Assembly: GCF_001885075.1 (NCBI RefSeq)
Contig: NZ_MODU01000004.1
Span: 3,100,001-3,164,000 of the forward strand
Length of the DNA stretch: 64,000 nucleotides
DNA from: Alteromonas sp. V450
Lineage (GTDB): Bacteria; Pseudomonadota; Gammaproteobacteria; Enterobacterales; Alteromonadaceae
Direction of reading: 5' to 3'
Program-made: the position numbers and the translations under genes
Shown: positions 16,029 to 24,930 of the stretch, piece by piece
How positions within the stretch are numbered: the first letter of the stretch is position 1
Layout of the letters: the number at the start of each line of letters is the position of its first letter
The notes under the pieces: generated by a model
Database searches by the model: none
Told to the model about the DNA's origin: nothing
The model's input: only the letters and a program-made list of their open reading frames with translations

Positions 16029-18509
16029 ATGCCCCAAAATATAACGCGCGCGTCAGCGTTTCGCTGCCTAACTATTATCAGCTTCATCATTGCCCTTTTT
16101 GCGTGTGGAGGCAGCGACACAGTTGTAGAGCCGAATCCGCTTCCGCCCCCCACTGAACAGCCCGTAGTGAATTACACAGGCCCCGCACCAAGCACTGACG
16201 ATGTTGCTAATTTCAAGCAAGCATTATGGGATAATATAGCGACTGTAGAGCGCTGTGGTGCTTGCCATACGCAAGGAGCGCAGTCTCCAACATTTGCTCG
16301 TAATGACGATATTAACCTTGCTTATGCCGATACCGGTAACTTAGTTGAACTAAGTCAGCCCAGTGAGTCTAGACTCGTTAGCAAAGTTGCTGGTGGACAC
16401 AACTGCTGGCTTACTAGCGGCACCGCTTGTGCAGATATAATGACCGCATGGATAACTGAATGGGCAAGTTCATCAGAGCAGCTGAACCAGGCGACAGAGA
16501 TTGAATTGCAAGCGCCTCCTATCAACATACCAGGCGCGACGAAAAACTTTCCCGAAAGCCCTGCGCTTTTTGAGTCTACCGTCTATCCACTATTGCAAAC
16601 CTACTGTGCTAGTTGCCACACAAATAGTGCCACTATTCCTATCTCACCGTATTTCTCTTCAAGTGATATCAATGAAGCGTATGAAGCAGCAAAAGACAGA
16701 ATTAACCTAGACGCGCCGGCTAATTCTCGTTTTGTCGTTCGTCTTCGTGACGAATTCCATAATTGCTGGAGCGATTGCGAGTCGGATGGAACAACGTTAC
16801 AAGAGGCAATTGAGAGCCTGGCTGACGGGATTGAACTTACCGAGTTAGACCCAAATTTAATCAGCTCTAACGCCCTGTCATTATTCGAAGGTACGCTGGC
16901 GAGTGGAGGGGGTAGATATGAGCAAAATACCATAGCCAAATGGGAGTTTAAAACGGGTTCAGGTAACACGGCTTTTGATACATCAGGTATAGACCCTGCC
17001 CTAGACCTCACCTTATCTGGAACCTATAACTGGGTTGGCGGCTACGGCATCCAGTTGAATGGTGGTAAAGCCCAAGGGAGTACATCAAACAGTAAAAAAC
17101 TTTACGACCTTATCTTGGGTAGCGGCGAGTTTGCCATTGAAGCCTGGGTGGCCCCTGCCAATGTGACACAAGAGGGACCTGCTCGAATTGTGAGCTATTC
17201 AGGCGGACGAGACAGACGCAACTTTACTTTGGGACAGACACTTTATAATTACGACATGTTGTTGCGCTCTGCGAACACTGACATCAATGGTGAGCCTGCG
17301 CTTTCAACTGAAGATGCTGCAGAAGTGCTACAAGCCGCACTACAGCATGTGGTGGTTAACTATGATGCTAATAATCGCCGTCGCATTTACGTTAACGGTG
17401 AATACACGGGTGATGTTGACCCGATAGAAGGCGGCAACCTACTCGATTGGGACGACAGTTTCGCATTCGTGCTTGGGAGCGAAGTGTCAGGTGAGAGCGA
17501 GTGGGCTGGCACCATTAGAATGGTGGCCATTCACAACCGTACCTTGTCTGACGATGAAATAATTAAAAACTTCGACGCGGGGGTCGGTCAACAATATTAT
17601 CTTTTATTTGGCGTAAGCGATTTGATTGACGTACCTGACAGCTATATTGTCTTTGAGGTAAGCCAATTTGATTCATTTAGCTACCTTTTTGCTGAACCGT
17701 TTTTCATCTCTCTTGATAGTAGCCCAACCATCCCTGATATCTCTGTACAAGGAATGCGAATTGGCATAAACGGTAGAGAGTCGTTTGCTGGCCAGGTGTT
17801 CTCTACCTTAGATACTCGTATTAGCGCTGACAGCTACAGTCCTATATCGGGTACCGCACTCTCTCGCCAAGGCACAATTATTCCGTTAGAAAAAGGGCCA
17901 GAGTTGGATGAGTTCTTTCTAACTTTTGAAGTACTCGGCAACAATCGAAATGTTAGAGTGGCAGCGACCCCTCCTGCACCTGCAGAGCAATCAGATCTTA
18001 CGCCTCAGCCAGACATTGGTACAAAACATTTTTCTGAAATCAATGCGTCTATGTCAGTGTTAACAACGGTACCAATGAATACACCGTCGGTTCATAATAC
18101 GTTTGTTCAACTTAAACAGCAGCTGCCATCGGTAACCGATATAACAAGCTTTTTGGCTTCCAATCAAATGGCTGTCACACAGTTAGCTATTCGCTATTGC
18201 GATACTTTGGTTGAAACAGATAGCTTGAGAAATGCCTATTTCCCCGATTTTGACTTCAATCAACCAGCCAATACTGCATTTAGCGGGGAAGCTCGAAATA
18301 ACATGCTCGACCCTATCATAAGCACTATGTTGCAAAGCAATATTGAGACCCAAGCAGACAGCATGCTGGTACGCGGTGAAATAAACCAACTTGTCGACCG
18401 ACTTACTTCATGTGGTACGGGTAGCAATTGCAACGCCCAATATACAAGAACCGTAGTGAAAGCGAGTTGTGCCGCCGTGCTAGGTAGCGCCACTATGTTG
18501 ATACAATAG
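16029..18509 (+). CDS. di-heme lipoprotein with a LamG/concanavalin-like domain
   Basis: 826 residues from the ATG at 16029, one base after the previous stop, with AAGGGAGAA upstream. The signal ends in LFACGG (lipobox). Two heme sites follow in the first 200 residues: CGACH (16254-16268) and CASCH (16605-16619). A LamG-like jelly-roll domain at about residues 310-510 shows FAIEAWVAPANVTQEG and RRIYVNGEYTGD. The C-terminal part is unrecognised. LamG domains bind glycans or proteins. The protein is probably an anchored cell-surface or periplasmic electron carrier working with its two operon partners; its substrate is unknown. Confidence 0.8.
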   Translation: MPQNITRASAFRCLTIISFIIALFACGGSDTVVEPNPLPPPTEQPVVNYTGPAPSTDDVANFKQALWDNIATVERCGACHTQGAQSPTFARNDDINLAYADTGNLVELSQPSESRLVSKVAGGHNCWLTSGTACADIMTAWITEWASSSEQLNQATEIELQAPPINIPGATKNFPESPALFESTVYPLLQTYCASCHTNSATIPISPYFSSSDINEAYEAAKDRINLDAPANSRFVVRLRDEFHNCWSDCESDGTTLQEAIESLADGIELTELDPNLISSNALSLFEGTLASGGGRYEQNTIAKWEFKTGSGNTAFDTSGIDPALDLTLSGTYNWVGGYGIQLNGGKAQGSTSNSKKLYDLILGSGEFAIEAWVAPANVTQEGPARIVSYSGGRDRRNFTLGQTLYNYDMLLRSANTDINGEPALSTEDAAEVLQAALQHVVVNYDANNRRRIYVNGEYTGDVDPIEGGNLLDWDDSFAFVLGSEVSGESEWAGTIRMVAIHNRTLSDDEIIKNFDAGVGQQYYLLFGVSDLIDVPDSYIVFEVSQFDSFSYLFAEPFFISLDSSPTIPDISVQGMRIGINGRESFAGQVFSTLDTRISADSYSPISGTALSRQGTIIPLEKGPELDEFFLTFEVLGNNRNVRVAATPPAPAEQSDLTPQPDIGTKHFSEINASMSVLTTVPMNTPSVHNTFVQLKQQLPSVTDITSFLASNQMAVTQLAIRYCDTLVETDSLRNAYFPDFDFNQPANTAFSGEARNNMLDPIISTMLQSNIETQADSMLVRGEINQLVDRLTSCGTGSNCNAQYTRTVVKASCAAVLGSATMLIQ

Positions 18510-18519
18510 GACAGAAGCC

Positions 18520-20139
18520 ATGGCCAAACTAACGTCACATTTTTTTAAAAAACGTCCTAAGCAAGCTGCCAGCCCTGATGCACCGCTTTATCACCTCGAT
18601 CATAGCAAGCCTATGACCAGGCGAGAATTTATCGCACAAGGCTTTTGCACTGGTGCAGCCACCGTAATGGGTGGCTCGGTATTAAGCTTGTTTGCCCCCC
18701 CCCACAAAGCCCATGCTACGCTATCTCCCGATTTAGAAGCACTAAAAGCCAGCTGTGGAATTGCGTCTCAGGGGGCGGGTAAAATTCCCTTTATCACTTT
18801 TGACCTTGCAGGCGGTGCAAATATAGCCGGCTCAAACGTACTTGTTGGTGGTCGCGGCGGGCAGCTAGACTTTTTGAGCACGGCTGGTTACAGCCGGCAA
18901 GGTTTGCCCGGAGATATGGTACCTTCAATAGCCAATCCAGACACGGGGCTTTCCGATTTTGTTAACTCAGAGTTGGGCTTGGCATTTCACAGTGACAGTG
19001 CCTTTCTACATGGAATTCTAGACAAGGTTAGCGTAACTAACCGGGCTAATATCAATGGTGCTGTTATCCCTGCACGTTCTGAAAATGACACAGGCAACAA
19101 TCCCCATAATCCAATGTATGGCATAAACAGAGCTGGAGCAGACGGCTCATTACTAACCCTCATTGGCTCTCGCAATAGCGATTCAGGGGGAAATTCTATG
19201 GCTCCGGCAGCAATGATTGATGCGGCTGTGCGTCCCACAAAAATAGATAGACCCTCAGACGTAACAGGGCTTGTTGATACTGGCGATCTCGTTGGCTTGC
19301 TCAGTCAGGAAGATTCGGTTGCAGTGATGGAGTCTATTCAGCGCATTAGCGATATGAAGCTTAACAAGGTCAATACCCAGATTACCGCTGACGACGTCAT
19401 TAAAGACATGGTCCGCTGTGGCTATGTTAAAAGCGCAGACATAACTGATCGCTTCGGCGACCCGACTACTCTAAGCCCAGAATTAGATCCAGTTATCGTG
19501 GGTGAATCGGGTATTTTCAGTCAGGATGAATTTAATGGCGACAGCGAATTTAGAAAAACCGCATCGGTGATGAAACTGGTAATGAATGGTTTCGCGGGTG
19601 CAGGAACGATAACCATGGGTGGTTATGATTATCACGATGGAAGCAGAGCTACTGGCGAAGTGCGTGATAGACGAGCAGGACGATGCATGGGCGCATGTTT
19701 AGAATATGCAGCACGCTTAGGTACACCATTAATGATGTATGTTTGTAGCGATGGCTCGGTATTCAGCAACGGCATGATTGACGATTCAGAAAATGGACGT
19801 GGAAAAGGAGTGTGGACTGGCGATAATTCATCGACGTCCGCCTCTTTTTTCCTTGTATATAATCCAAATGGCGCTCCTCAGTTATTGGGCGCCAATGCTG
19901 ATACAAAGGCACAGCATCAACAATTGGGGTACATGCGCAACGATGGTTCGGTAGAAACTGCGTCTACGCCTGCGGCAAATAACGTGAACTTGCTCGTTGA
20001 GACCGTCATACTAAATTACTTGGCGTTACATGGCGAGCAAGGGCAGTTTGCTCAACTATTTCCGGGGCATGGCCTAGGCAGTTCTGCCCTTATGGATAGC
20101 TTAACCGCGTTTGAACCGATAGTAAGCGGCACAATATAA
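18520..20139 (+). CDS. Tat-exported DUF1501-like protein
   Basis: 539 residues. Around residue 30 there is a twin-arginine signal (MTRREFIAQGF, then a hydrophobic stretch to about PPHKAHA), so it should be exported folded, perhaps with a cofactor. The mature part has FITFDLAGGANIAGSN, ADGSLLTLIG and GGYDYHDGSRATGE, similar in style to DUF1501 (sulfatase-like fold) proteins, which often pair with DUF1800 or DUF1592/1588 proteins. It begins 10 bases after the LamG lipoprotein ends. A long N-terminal extension before the RR motif is unusual; a later ATG at the MTRREF codon is an alternative start. Confidence 0.75.
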   Translation: MAKLTSHFFKKRPKQAASPDAPLYHLDHSKPMTRREFIAQGFCTGAATVMGGSVLSLFAPPHKAHATLSPDLEALKASCGIASQGAGKIPFITFDLAGGANIAGSNVLVGGRGGQLDFLSTAGYSRQGLPGDMVPSIANPDTGLSDFVNSELGLAFHSDSAFLHGILDKVSVTNRANINGAVIPARSENDTGNNPHNPMYGINRAGADGSLLTLIGSRNSDSGGNSMAPAAMIDAAVRPTKIDRPSDVTGLVDTGDLVGLLSQEDSVAVMESIQRISDMKLNKVNTQITADDVIKDMVRCGYVKSADITDRFGDPTTLSPELDPVIVGESGIFSQDEFNGDSEFRKTASVMKLVMNGFAGAGTITMGGYDYHDGSRATGEVRDRRAGRCMGACLEYAARLGTPLMMYVCSDGSVFSNGMIDDSENGRGKGVWTGDNSSTSASFFLVYNPNGAPQLLGANADTKAQHQQLGYMRNDGSVETASTPAANNVNLLVETVILNYLALHGEQGQFAQLFPGHGLGSSALMDSLTAFEPIVSGTI

Positions 20140-20157
20140 CATCGATTAAAAAAACGA

Positions 20158-20186
20158 GAAAAAGCACAGCTAGCGTGTGCTTTTTC
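20158..20186. terminator. bidirectional terminator between the trio and apbE
   Basis: An 11-bp perfect stem (GAAAAAGCACA / TGTGCTTTTTC) with a 7-base loop. A-rich left and T-rich right arms let it end both the rightward trio and the leftward apbE gene. Confidence 0.8.
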
Positions 20187-20195
20187 AACGATTTG

Positions 20196-21164
20196 CTATT
20201 GGGTTAGCCCGTTTGAGTAATGCAATCTTCGCGTGTTGTCTAATACGATAGCTTCATAATCAGGCAATGTGTTAATCAGTGAGATCCCCGCTTTCACGCC
20301 CATAACAAATACGGTGGTAGACAATGCATCATTCGTGAGGCTGGAGGGGCCTATAATAGAGACCGACTGTACTTCATAAGCCGACTTACCCGTCTTTGGC
20401 GACAAGATATGATGATAGCGCTCACCGTCCTCTTCAAAAAAACGCTCGTAGTCACCTGACGTTGATATCGCGATGTTTTCCAAAGGTAATGTAACCGCCT
20501 GGCGATCTTCATTTCTCGGGTCTCGTATCCCTACAATCCATGGGCGACCTCGTCTATCACCTAATAATCGCGTATCGCCTCCGGCCGTGACAAGGGCGTG
20601 CTTGATGCCCATCTTAGCCAGCGCTTCAATAGCGGCATCCACCGCATACCCTTTAGCAATACCACCTAAATCAATTTTGACATCAGGGTGAAGGAAGCTG
20701 ATAGAACGCGACGTGCTGTCTAAGACAATGTGACGGTAATTAATTGCGTCTAGCGCACCGTCTATACTTTCTTGTGATGGTTTTGCGCGTGCTCTGTAGT
20801 CATACATGAACCCAACACTCGCAAACGTTATATCGAAGGCCCCCTCACTTAATTCACTGAATGCAACGGCGTTTTCAATGACGTTAAATAGTGCTTCATC
20901 AACCACTACCGGTCTGGTTGCCGCATGGGTGTTAATGGCATAAAGTTGGCTTGACGCTAAATAGGGACTCATCAGCTGATTTACAGCGTTCATTTGCTCA
21001 AAAACAATCTCAATCGCCGCTGTGCCTTTGTCACGCTCCTCTGCCCACACTTGGACCTCAATGTTCGTTCCCATAATATTTTCTTCCCCATAATGCCATT
21101 TACCAGTGGCATTCGGGTGCGCAAAAAAAGCGTAAAGGCATGTCAGCAGTGCGAGCTTTCTCAT
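20196..21164 (-). CDS. apbE: FAD:protein FMN transferase (ApbE)
   Basis: 322 residues with a signal peptide (ALLTCLYAFFAHPNATG). ApbE motifs are clear: MGTNIEVQVW near the N-terminus, VDLGG-type KIDLGGIAKGYAVDAAI, TAGGDTRLLG and the C-terminal DALSTTVFVMG, where the Asp and Thr bind Mg-FAD. ApbE enzymes attach FMN through a phosphoester to Ser/Thr of exported proteins with a Dxx(S/T)GA(T/S) site. No rnf or nqr genes are nearby, so its local target may be the DUF3570 protein at 8318, which has such a motif. It is transcribed toward the DUF1501-like gene from its own promoter. Confidence 0.93.
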   Translation of the reverse strand: MRKLALLTCLYAFFAHPNATGKWHYGEENIMGTNIEVQVWAEERDKGTAAIEIVFEQMNAVNQLMSPYLASSQLYAINTHAATRPVVVDEALFNVIENAVAFSELSEGAFDITFASVGFMYDYRARAKPSQESIDGALDAINYRHIVLDSTSRSISFLHPDVKIDLGGIAKGYAVDAAIEALAKMGIKHALVTAGGDTRLLGDRRGRPWIVGIRDPRNEDRQAVTLPLENIAISTSGDYERFFEEDGERYHHILSPKTGKSAYEVQSVSIIGPSSLTNDALSTTVFVMGVKAGISLINTLPDYEAIVLDNTRRLHYSNGLTQ

Positions 21165-21433
21165 TTGGTCTTAACCTGTATTTATTACATTGCCACCTTA
21201 TCACAGATAGCTAACTTTTATGCGCCGCATTAACGTTATCGAGCTTCGATATTGCATTATCCTCTGCCTGTTCTTCTCTCTTGTCATCTGTTTGATAATC
21301 ACTACACAGAACTAGGAAAAAAATACAGGCCTGATGACGCCAGGAAGTTTCACTTAACGTTCAGAACACAAACAAAATATTTTAAAGCCTTAATTTCAAT
21401 AACTTAAAACAAAGCATTTGAAAAATACTCACT

Positions 21434-21449
21434 TGGCACAGATTACGCA
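21434..21449 (+). promoter_or_regulatory. candidate sigma-54 promoter for the downstream RNA
   Basis: TGGCAC at 21434-21439, then five bases, then ACGCA. GG (21435-21436) and GC (21447-21448) are ten bases apart, the spacing RpoN needs; the -24 element matches the consensus fully and the -12 element partly. A TATATT at 21450-21455 could instead serve as a sigma-70 -10 box, but no good -35 lies 17 bases before it. A start near 21460 would precede the GGA-rich RNA. Confidence 0.4.
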
Positions 21450-21460
21450 TATATTAGACT

Positions 21461-21965
21461 AACGAATAAGTGCAGCGCGCAGTTTGTAGCTAGGATAGCT
21501 TTAGCGACGGAGAGGCCAAGCCGCGTAGATGATAAATACTGAAGGTGACGACATAGGAAGTAAATGGAGTGGTCGCCAAGGACAAATGGACGAGACAGTA
21601 TTTGGCATTAAGGGACGACTGTAGGAGATTCGTTGAACTGCTATTCGATGGTGAGGTTAGGTAATAGATAACCTAAATAAACTCGCAGGACGCACGGCTC
21701 TTGTTTCATAAGGAATGCAAGCAAGCGCTGAGTACCTACATCGTAAGCACTGACAGTGATGTCTTGTGCAGCAAGGGACTGTTGACCCAATTTGGCTCCG
21801 TTGAATGTACGTGTGTGTTGCTTCAGCGAGACCATTGTGAGGACACTGGTAATGTCGTCGATGTTGCTAGTGAGTCGTCAACCGACGACTTCCCTCTCCC
21901 CTCTAAGGCCCATCCCGGCCTTTACATACCTCTGATTTTGGCCCGCCTTTGGCGGGCATTTTTTT
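21461..21965 (+). ncRNA. CsrB/RsmZ-like regulatory RNA candidate
   Basis: No plausible protein is encoded here. Between 21493 and 21843 there are 13 GGA motifs, more than twice random expectation; several are AGGA or AGGGA in hairpin loops, e.g. AGCT-AGGAT-AGCT at 21488-21500. This is the pattern by which CsrB-type RNAs bind and sequester the translational regulator CsrA/RsmA. Further hairpins lie at 21873-21890 (7-bp perfect stem, AACC loop) and 21905-21922 (6-bp stem), and a strong intrinsic terminator ends the unit. The 5' end is not certain. Other structured RNAs (RNase P, tmRNA, 6S) lack their hallmarks here. The family call is inference from motif density and layout. Confidence 0.55.
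21941..21965 (+). terminator. intrinsic terminator of the GGA-rich RNA
   Basis: A perfect 7-bp GC stem (GCCCGCC / GGCGGGC) with a TTT loop, followed by A and seven Ts. It lies 58 bases before the MFS start, so it ends a transcript with no protein gene, supporting an RNA gene upstream. Confidence 0.88.
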
Positions 21966-22023
21966 ACACTCAACTATGGTAACATCACTTAGACTTTTGC
22001 CGCTTATATAACGAGCTACCCGC

Positions 22024-23238
22024 GTGATATCGCCTTCTGCATCTACTGTTGTTTTTAAAGTTCTTTTTTGTGCACTGCTTGCTACGTCTGTGGGCCAAAG
22101 CGTTATGCTGACCACGCTCCCCTCTATGGGCCGCGAGGCAAACCTGTCTGAATTTCACATAGCAACAATCATGTCTAGTTCGGCGCTTATTTTCGCATTT
22201 GGTACCAATGTTTGGAGTAAGGTAGCAAAGCGGGCCGGGTTTAAGCGTATTCTTATGGTGGGACTTACCGGCTATAGTATAGGAACATTGGCCTTTGCAA
22301 GCGCATGGATGGCGGGATTTTCGGGTTTCATTAGCGGCACCAATTTGTTTCTGGCGCTTCTAATAAGTCGCAGTTTACAATCTACAATTATGTCTGCAAC
22401 GCCTCCCTCGGCCGTGGGTTATGCTGTAGCTATAAGTTCGCCGCAAGCTAGGGTGAGCGCAATTAGCAAAGTAACCTCAGCAAGTAATGTCGGGCAAATT
22501 GTTGGGCCCGCATACGCGGGCCTTTTAGTAGGATTTGGTTTACTCGTGCCCTTGTACAGCATTGTTGTGTTGACACTTTTAGCACTGGCATTGGTGTTTT
22601 TTAAACTTCCAGTGTTGGCGCCGTCATTACAGCATCATACCCCTTCACATCCAGGCCAGAATACGCAACCATCTACTAAAATGCCTTATATTTTTGTTAC
22701 CGCATGCGTATGTGTATTTTGCGCTATGGCAATGATGCAGCAATCTTTAGGCTTCTTTTTTATCGACTTTTATCATTACACCCCAGTTGAAGCTGCTAGA
22801 CAGGTAGGTTTCGCGATGATGATAAGCGCCGCTGCTTCGCTCACTGCGCAATTTGGGTGGGTACAAAAAGGGCGCATGAGTAAAGAAACAATGATCTCAT
22901 TAGCACTTCCGCTTCTCGGGTTAGCGTACTTATTACTCTTTATTCAACATTCAATATTTGTGCTTTATATCGCAATGATATTGATGGGTTTAGGCATGGG
23001 CATGGCGTACCCTTCATTAGCAGCTGCCGCTACCACCTATTGTACACCATCCCAGCAGGCATCAATAACGGGGTTGATTACGGCCACCACCGCCATGGGC
23101 TATGTGATAGGGCCTCCTGTCGCTGCACTTCTCTATCAATTAAATATCGCATTGCCTTTTGCTGTGGCGTCGGCATTAATTGCAACTACTGCATGTGTTG
23201 TCTTTTTAGCGCTGCGCAAATCAAATGGGCAAAGTTAG
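22024..23238 (+). CDS. MFS family transporter
   Basis: 404 residues starting at a GTG. About twelve hydrophobic helices are visible in two halves separated by a hydrophilic loop (about residues 200-220, HHTPSHPGQNTQ). The loop between helices 2 and 3 contains KVAKRAGFKRILMVGL, the place of the MFS signature. The family moves small molecules using ion gradients; the arrangement resembles DHA1-type drug/H+ antiporters. The substrate is unknown. It stands alone between an RNA gene and a Fur-controlled gene. Confidence 0.85.
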   Translation: MISPSASTVVFKVLFCALLATSVGQSVMLTTLPSMGREANLSEFHIATIMSSSALIFAFGTNVWSKVAKRAGFKRILMVGLTGYSIGTLAFASAWMAGFSGFISGTNLFLALLISRSLQSTIMSATPPSAVGYAVAISSPQARVSAISKVTSASNVGQIVGPAYAGLLVGFGLLVPLYSIVVLTLLALALVFFKLPVLAPSLQHHTPSHPGQNTQPSTKMPYIFVTACVCVFCAMAMMQQSLGFFFIDFYHYTPVEAARQVGFAMMISAAASLTAQFGWVQKGRMSKETMISLALPLLGLAYLLLFIQHSIFVLYIAMILMGLGMGMAYPSLAAAATTYCTPSQQASITGLITATTAMGYVIGPPVAALLYQLNIALPFAVASALIATTACVVFLALRKSNGQS

Positions 23239-23305
23239 ACGAAGGCAACGATAAACCTAATATCAACCTGTATAAATAGTAATAATTGGTTTTCCTTGCG
23301 CCTTT

Positions 23306-23337
23306 AAAAGGTATTTAATTTTTTACCTTTTATTTTT
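23306..23337 (+). terminator. AT-rich terminator candidate after the MFS gene
   Basis: Stem AAAAGGTA / TACCTTTT with a 10-base loop followed by ATTTTT. The stem is weak, but the position 67 bases after the MFS stop suits a terminator. Confidence 0.45.
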
Positions 23338-23447
23338 AAAAAGGCGGAACCTTTTTGAAATTTGGTTATCTTACTAATACATGAAGTCGTTGAGTGTTCG
23401 TCTTTATGGTGTGTAAATGTGTTTTCCAAGTTATGTTGTGGTTTTTT

Positions 23448-23474
23448 AAGGGGCTTTTTAGCCCCTTTTCTTTT
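23448..23474 (+). terminator. strong hairpin terminator in the MFS-SIP gap
   Basis: A perfect 8-bp stem (AAGGGGCT / AGCCCCTT) with a TTTT loop followed by TTCTTTT. It lies in a 430-base gap without a gene. It could end MFS read-through or a small unannotated transcript, and it insulates the Fur-regulated gene that follows. Confidence 0.65.
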
Positions 23475-23617
23475 GCCTGCTTTTTCCCACATCAGCCCAC
23501 GTCTAAAACGACGCTTCTGTATACTTTCCCACAATGGTAACCACTGTTTTTCAGAGCCTGCCTTTAATCTAAAAAATAGGATTAAAAAAACTAAGTTGTT
23601 TCATTCTAACAGATGCA

Positions 23618-23636
23618 AATGATAACTATTATCATG
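23618..23636 (+). promoter_or_regulatory. Fur box before the siderophore-interacting protein
   Basis: AATGATAACTATTATCATG is a close match to the 19-bp Fur inverted repeat and lies 32 bases before the start codon of a siderophore-reductase gene. Iron-bound Fur should repress the gene when iron is plentiful. Confidence 0.8.
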
Positions 23637-23668
23637 TAGTATTTCTTTAGATTTCTAAGGAGAAGCTA

Positions 23669-24442
23669 ATGTCTAAACCCCAAACTCGCCAGGCTGTTGT
23701 GACGCACTCTGTTCGTATAACCCCTACTATGCAGCGCGTCTTTCTAAGTGGTGAAGACCTCCGTACTTTCCCTGCTATGACCGCTGGTGCTTACGTAAAG
23801 CTTATGTTTGATAAAGACGGAAACCCGCTTACCAAACCTACAGATATGGGCCAAGTGGCAATGCGTACTTACACGGTTGCTCACTTTGATGCAGATAAAC
23901 CTGAAATGGTTTTGGATATGGTTATTCATTCAGATAACGGAAAAACAGGGCCAGCTTCCGCTTGGGCTACAAGTACTAAACCTGGTGACGTTATTACATT
24001 AGCAGGTCCAGGTTCGAGCAAAGGCTTAAATGAACATTACAGCTGGGTACTCCTAGCAGGCGATATGACTGCTCTTCCCACTATTAGAAATCACCTTGCG
24101 GCACTTCCCTCTCGTGCCAAAGGTTATGCAGTAATTAAAATTGAAGATAAGCAAGATGCGGTTTCGCTGGAAAGGCCCGATGGGGTTAGAGTGATATGGG
24201 AGCATGAGAAGTCTTTGCCCTACCGCCTTTCACAGCTAGATTGGTTAGAAGGTGATCCTACCGTTTGGGTTGCGTGTGAATTCTCCGATATGCGGGCGAT
24301 ACGTACATGGCTTGGGAGTGAAAAAAAAGTGGCTCACGAAAGACTGTATATCAGTAGCTACTGGAAAAAAGGTTGTAGCGAAGATCAACACAAAATAGAG
24401 AAAAGGCAGGATAGTGAAGCCTTCGCCAAAACCTTAGCTTAA
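23669..24442 (+). CDS. siderophore-interacting protein (ViuB/SIP flavin reductase)
   Basis: 257 residues. Matches the SIP family: an N-terminal FAD-binding barrel with RTYTVAHFD (FAD-binding RxYT) and GPASAWA, then a NAD(P)H-binding part with WVLLAGDMTALPTI and a C-terminal SYWKKGCSEDQH. Such enzymes reduce Fe(III)-siderophore in the cytoplasm to release iron. An AAGGAG ribosome site and a Fur box lie upstream. No siderophore receptor or ABC transporter is adjacent, so it must act with systems encoded elsewhere. Confidence 0.92.
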   Translation: MSKPQTRQAVVTHSVRITPTMQRVFLSGEDLRTFPAMTAGAYVKLMFDKDGNPLTKPTDMGQVAMRTYTVAHFDADKPEMVLDMVIHSDNGKTGPASAWATSTKPGDVITLAGPGSSKGLNEHYSWVLLAGDMTALPTIRNHLAALPSRAKGYAVIKIEDKQDAVSLERPDGVRVIWEHEKSLPYRLSQLDWLEGDPTVWVACEFSDMRAIRTWLGSEKKVAHERLYISSYWKKGCSEDQHKIEKRQDSEAFAKTLA

Positions 24443-24554
24443 CGCCTTGTTCAATTTTTTGTAGCGTTTGCAACTGATTGTAAATTGTGCATGAAAAATG
24501 CTGCCTCAATATCTACGCTTTATATAATATCCATTATTATCAGCAACCTATATC

Positions 24555-24629
24555 ATGGAATACGTTTTGCTCTCACTTGTACAACTGGCAATTTTTTTCG
24601 TCAGTTTTCTCAACCAATTGTTTAAGTAA
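24555..24629 (+). CDS. possible 24-residue membrane microprotein
   Basis: A short open frame encodes MEYVLLSLVQLAIFFVSF followed by LNQLFK, a single strongly hydrophobic helix with a basic end. It lies 12 bases before the CsbD gene and may share its transcript. No clear ribosome site precedes its ATG, so translation is uncertain. Confidence 0.3.
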   Translation: MEYVLLSLVQLAIFFVSFLNQLFK

Positions 24630-24641
24630 GGAGCGCAAGTT

Positions 24642-24833
24642 ATGAACAGTGATCGTATTGAAGGTAATTGGAAAGAAATGAAAGGTAAGGTTCAACAGAA
24701 GTGGGGGAAACTTACCGACGACGACTTAGATGTGATAGACGGCCGCCGTGAAGAACTAGTGGGAAAAATTCAGCAGGAGTACGGCAAAACCCGTGATGAG
24801 GCTGAAAAAGAGGTAGACGCATACTTCAATTAA
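24642..24833 (+). CDS. CsbD-family stress protein
   Basis: 63 residues, nearly all helical and charged. The start NSDRIEGNWKEMKGKVQQKW and the later GKIQQEYGKTRDEAEKEV are diagnostic of CsbD (YjbJ type). These small proteins are abundant under general stress, but their biochemical role is unknown. A GGAGCG ribosome site lies upstream. A 9-bp inverted repeat at 24861-24888 follows the gene and may end its transcript, although it lacks a T run. An IS element sits just beyond. Confidence 0.92.
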   Translation: MNSDRIEGNWKEMKGKVQQKWGKLTDDDLDVIDGRREELVGKIQQEYGKTRDEAEKEVDAYFN

Positions 24834-24930
24834 TGCCTTTACCGGCGTAACACGAAAAGCGAAAGCCTTCTGCTTATTCAAGGCTTTCCCGCAACTGACT
24901 AGTCCTGAAATAGGTTGACACTTATTTCGG

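Noticed and set aside
21461..21965. RNase P RNA, tmRNA or 6S RNA as alternative for the RNA gene
   Set aside because: The conserved cores of these RNAs (for example GAGGAAAGTCC of RNase P or the tmRNA tag frame) are absent.
21701..21982. 93-codon open frame within the RNA candidate
   Set aside because: No ribosome site, no recognisable protein, and it runs through the terminator hairpin.
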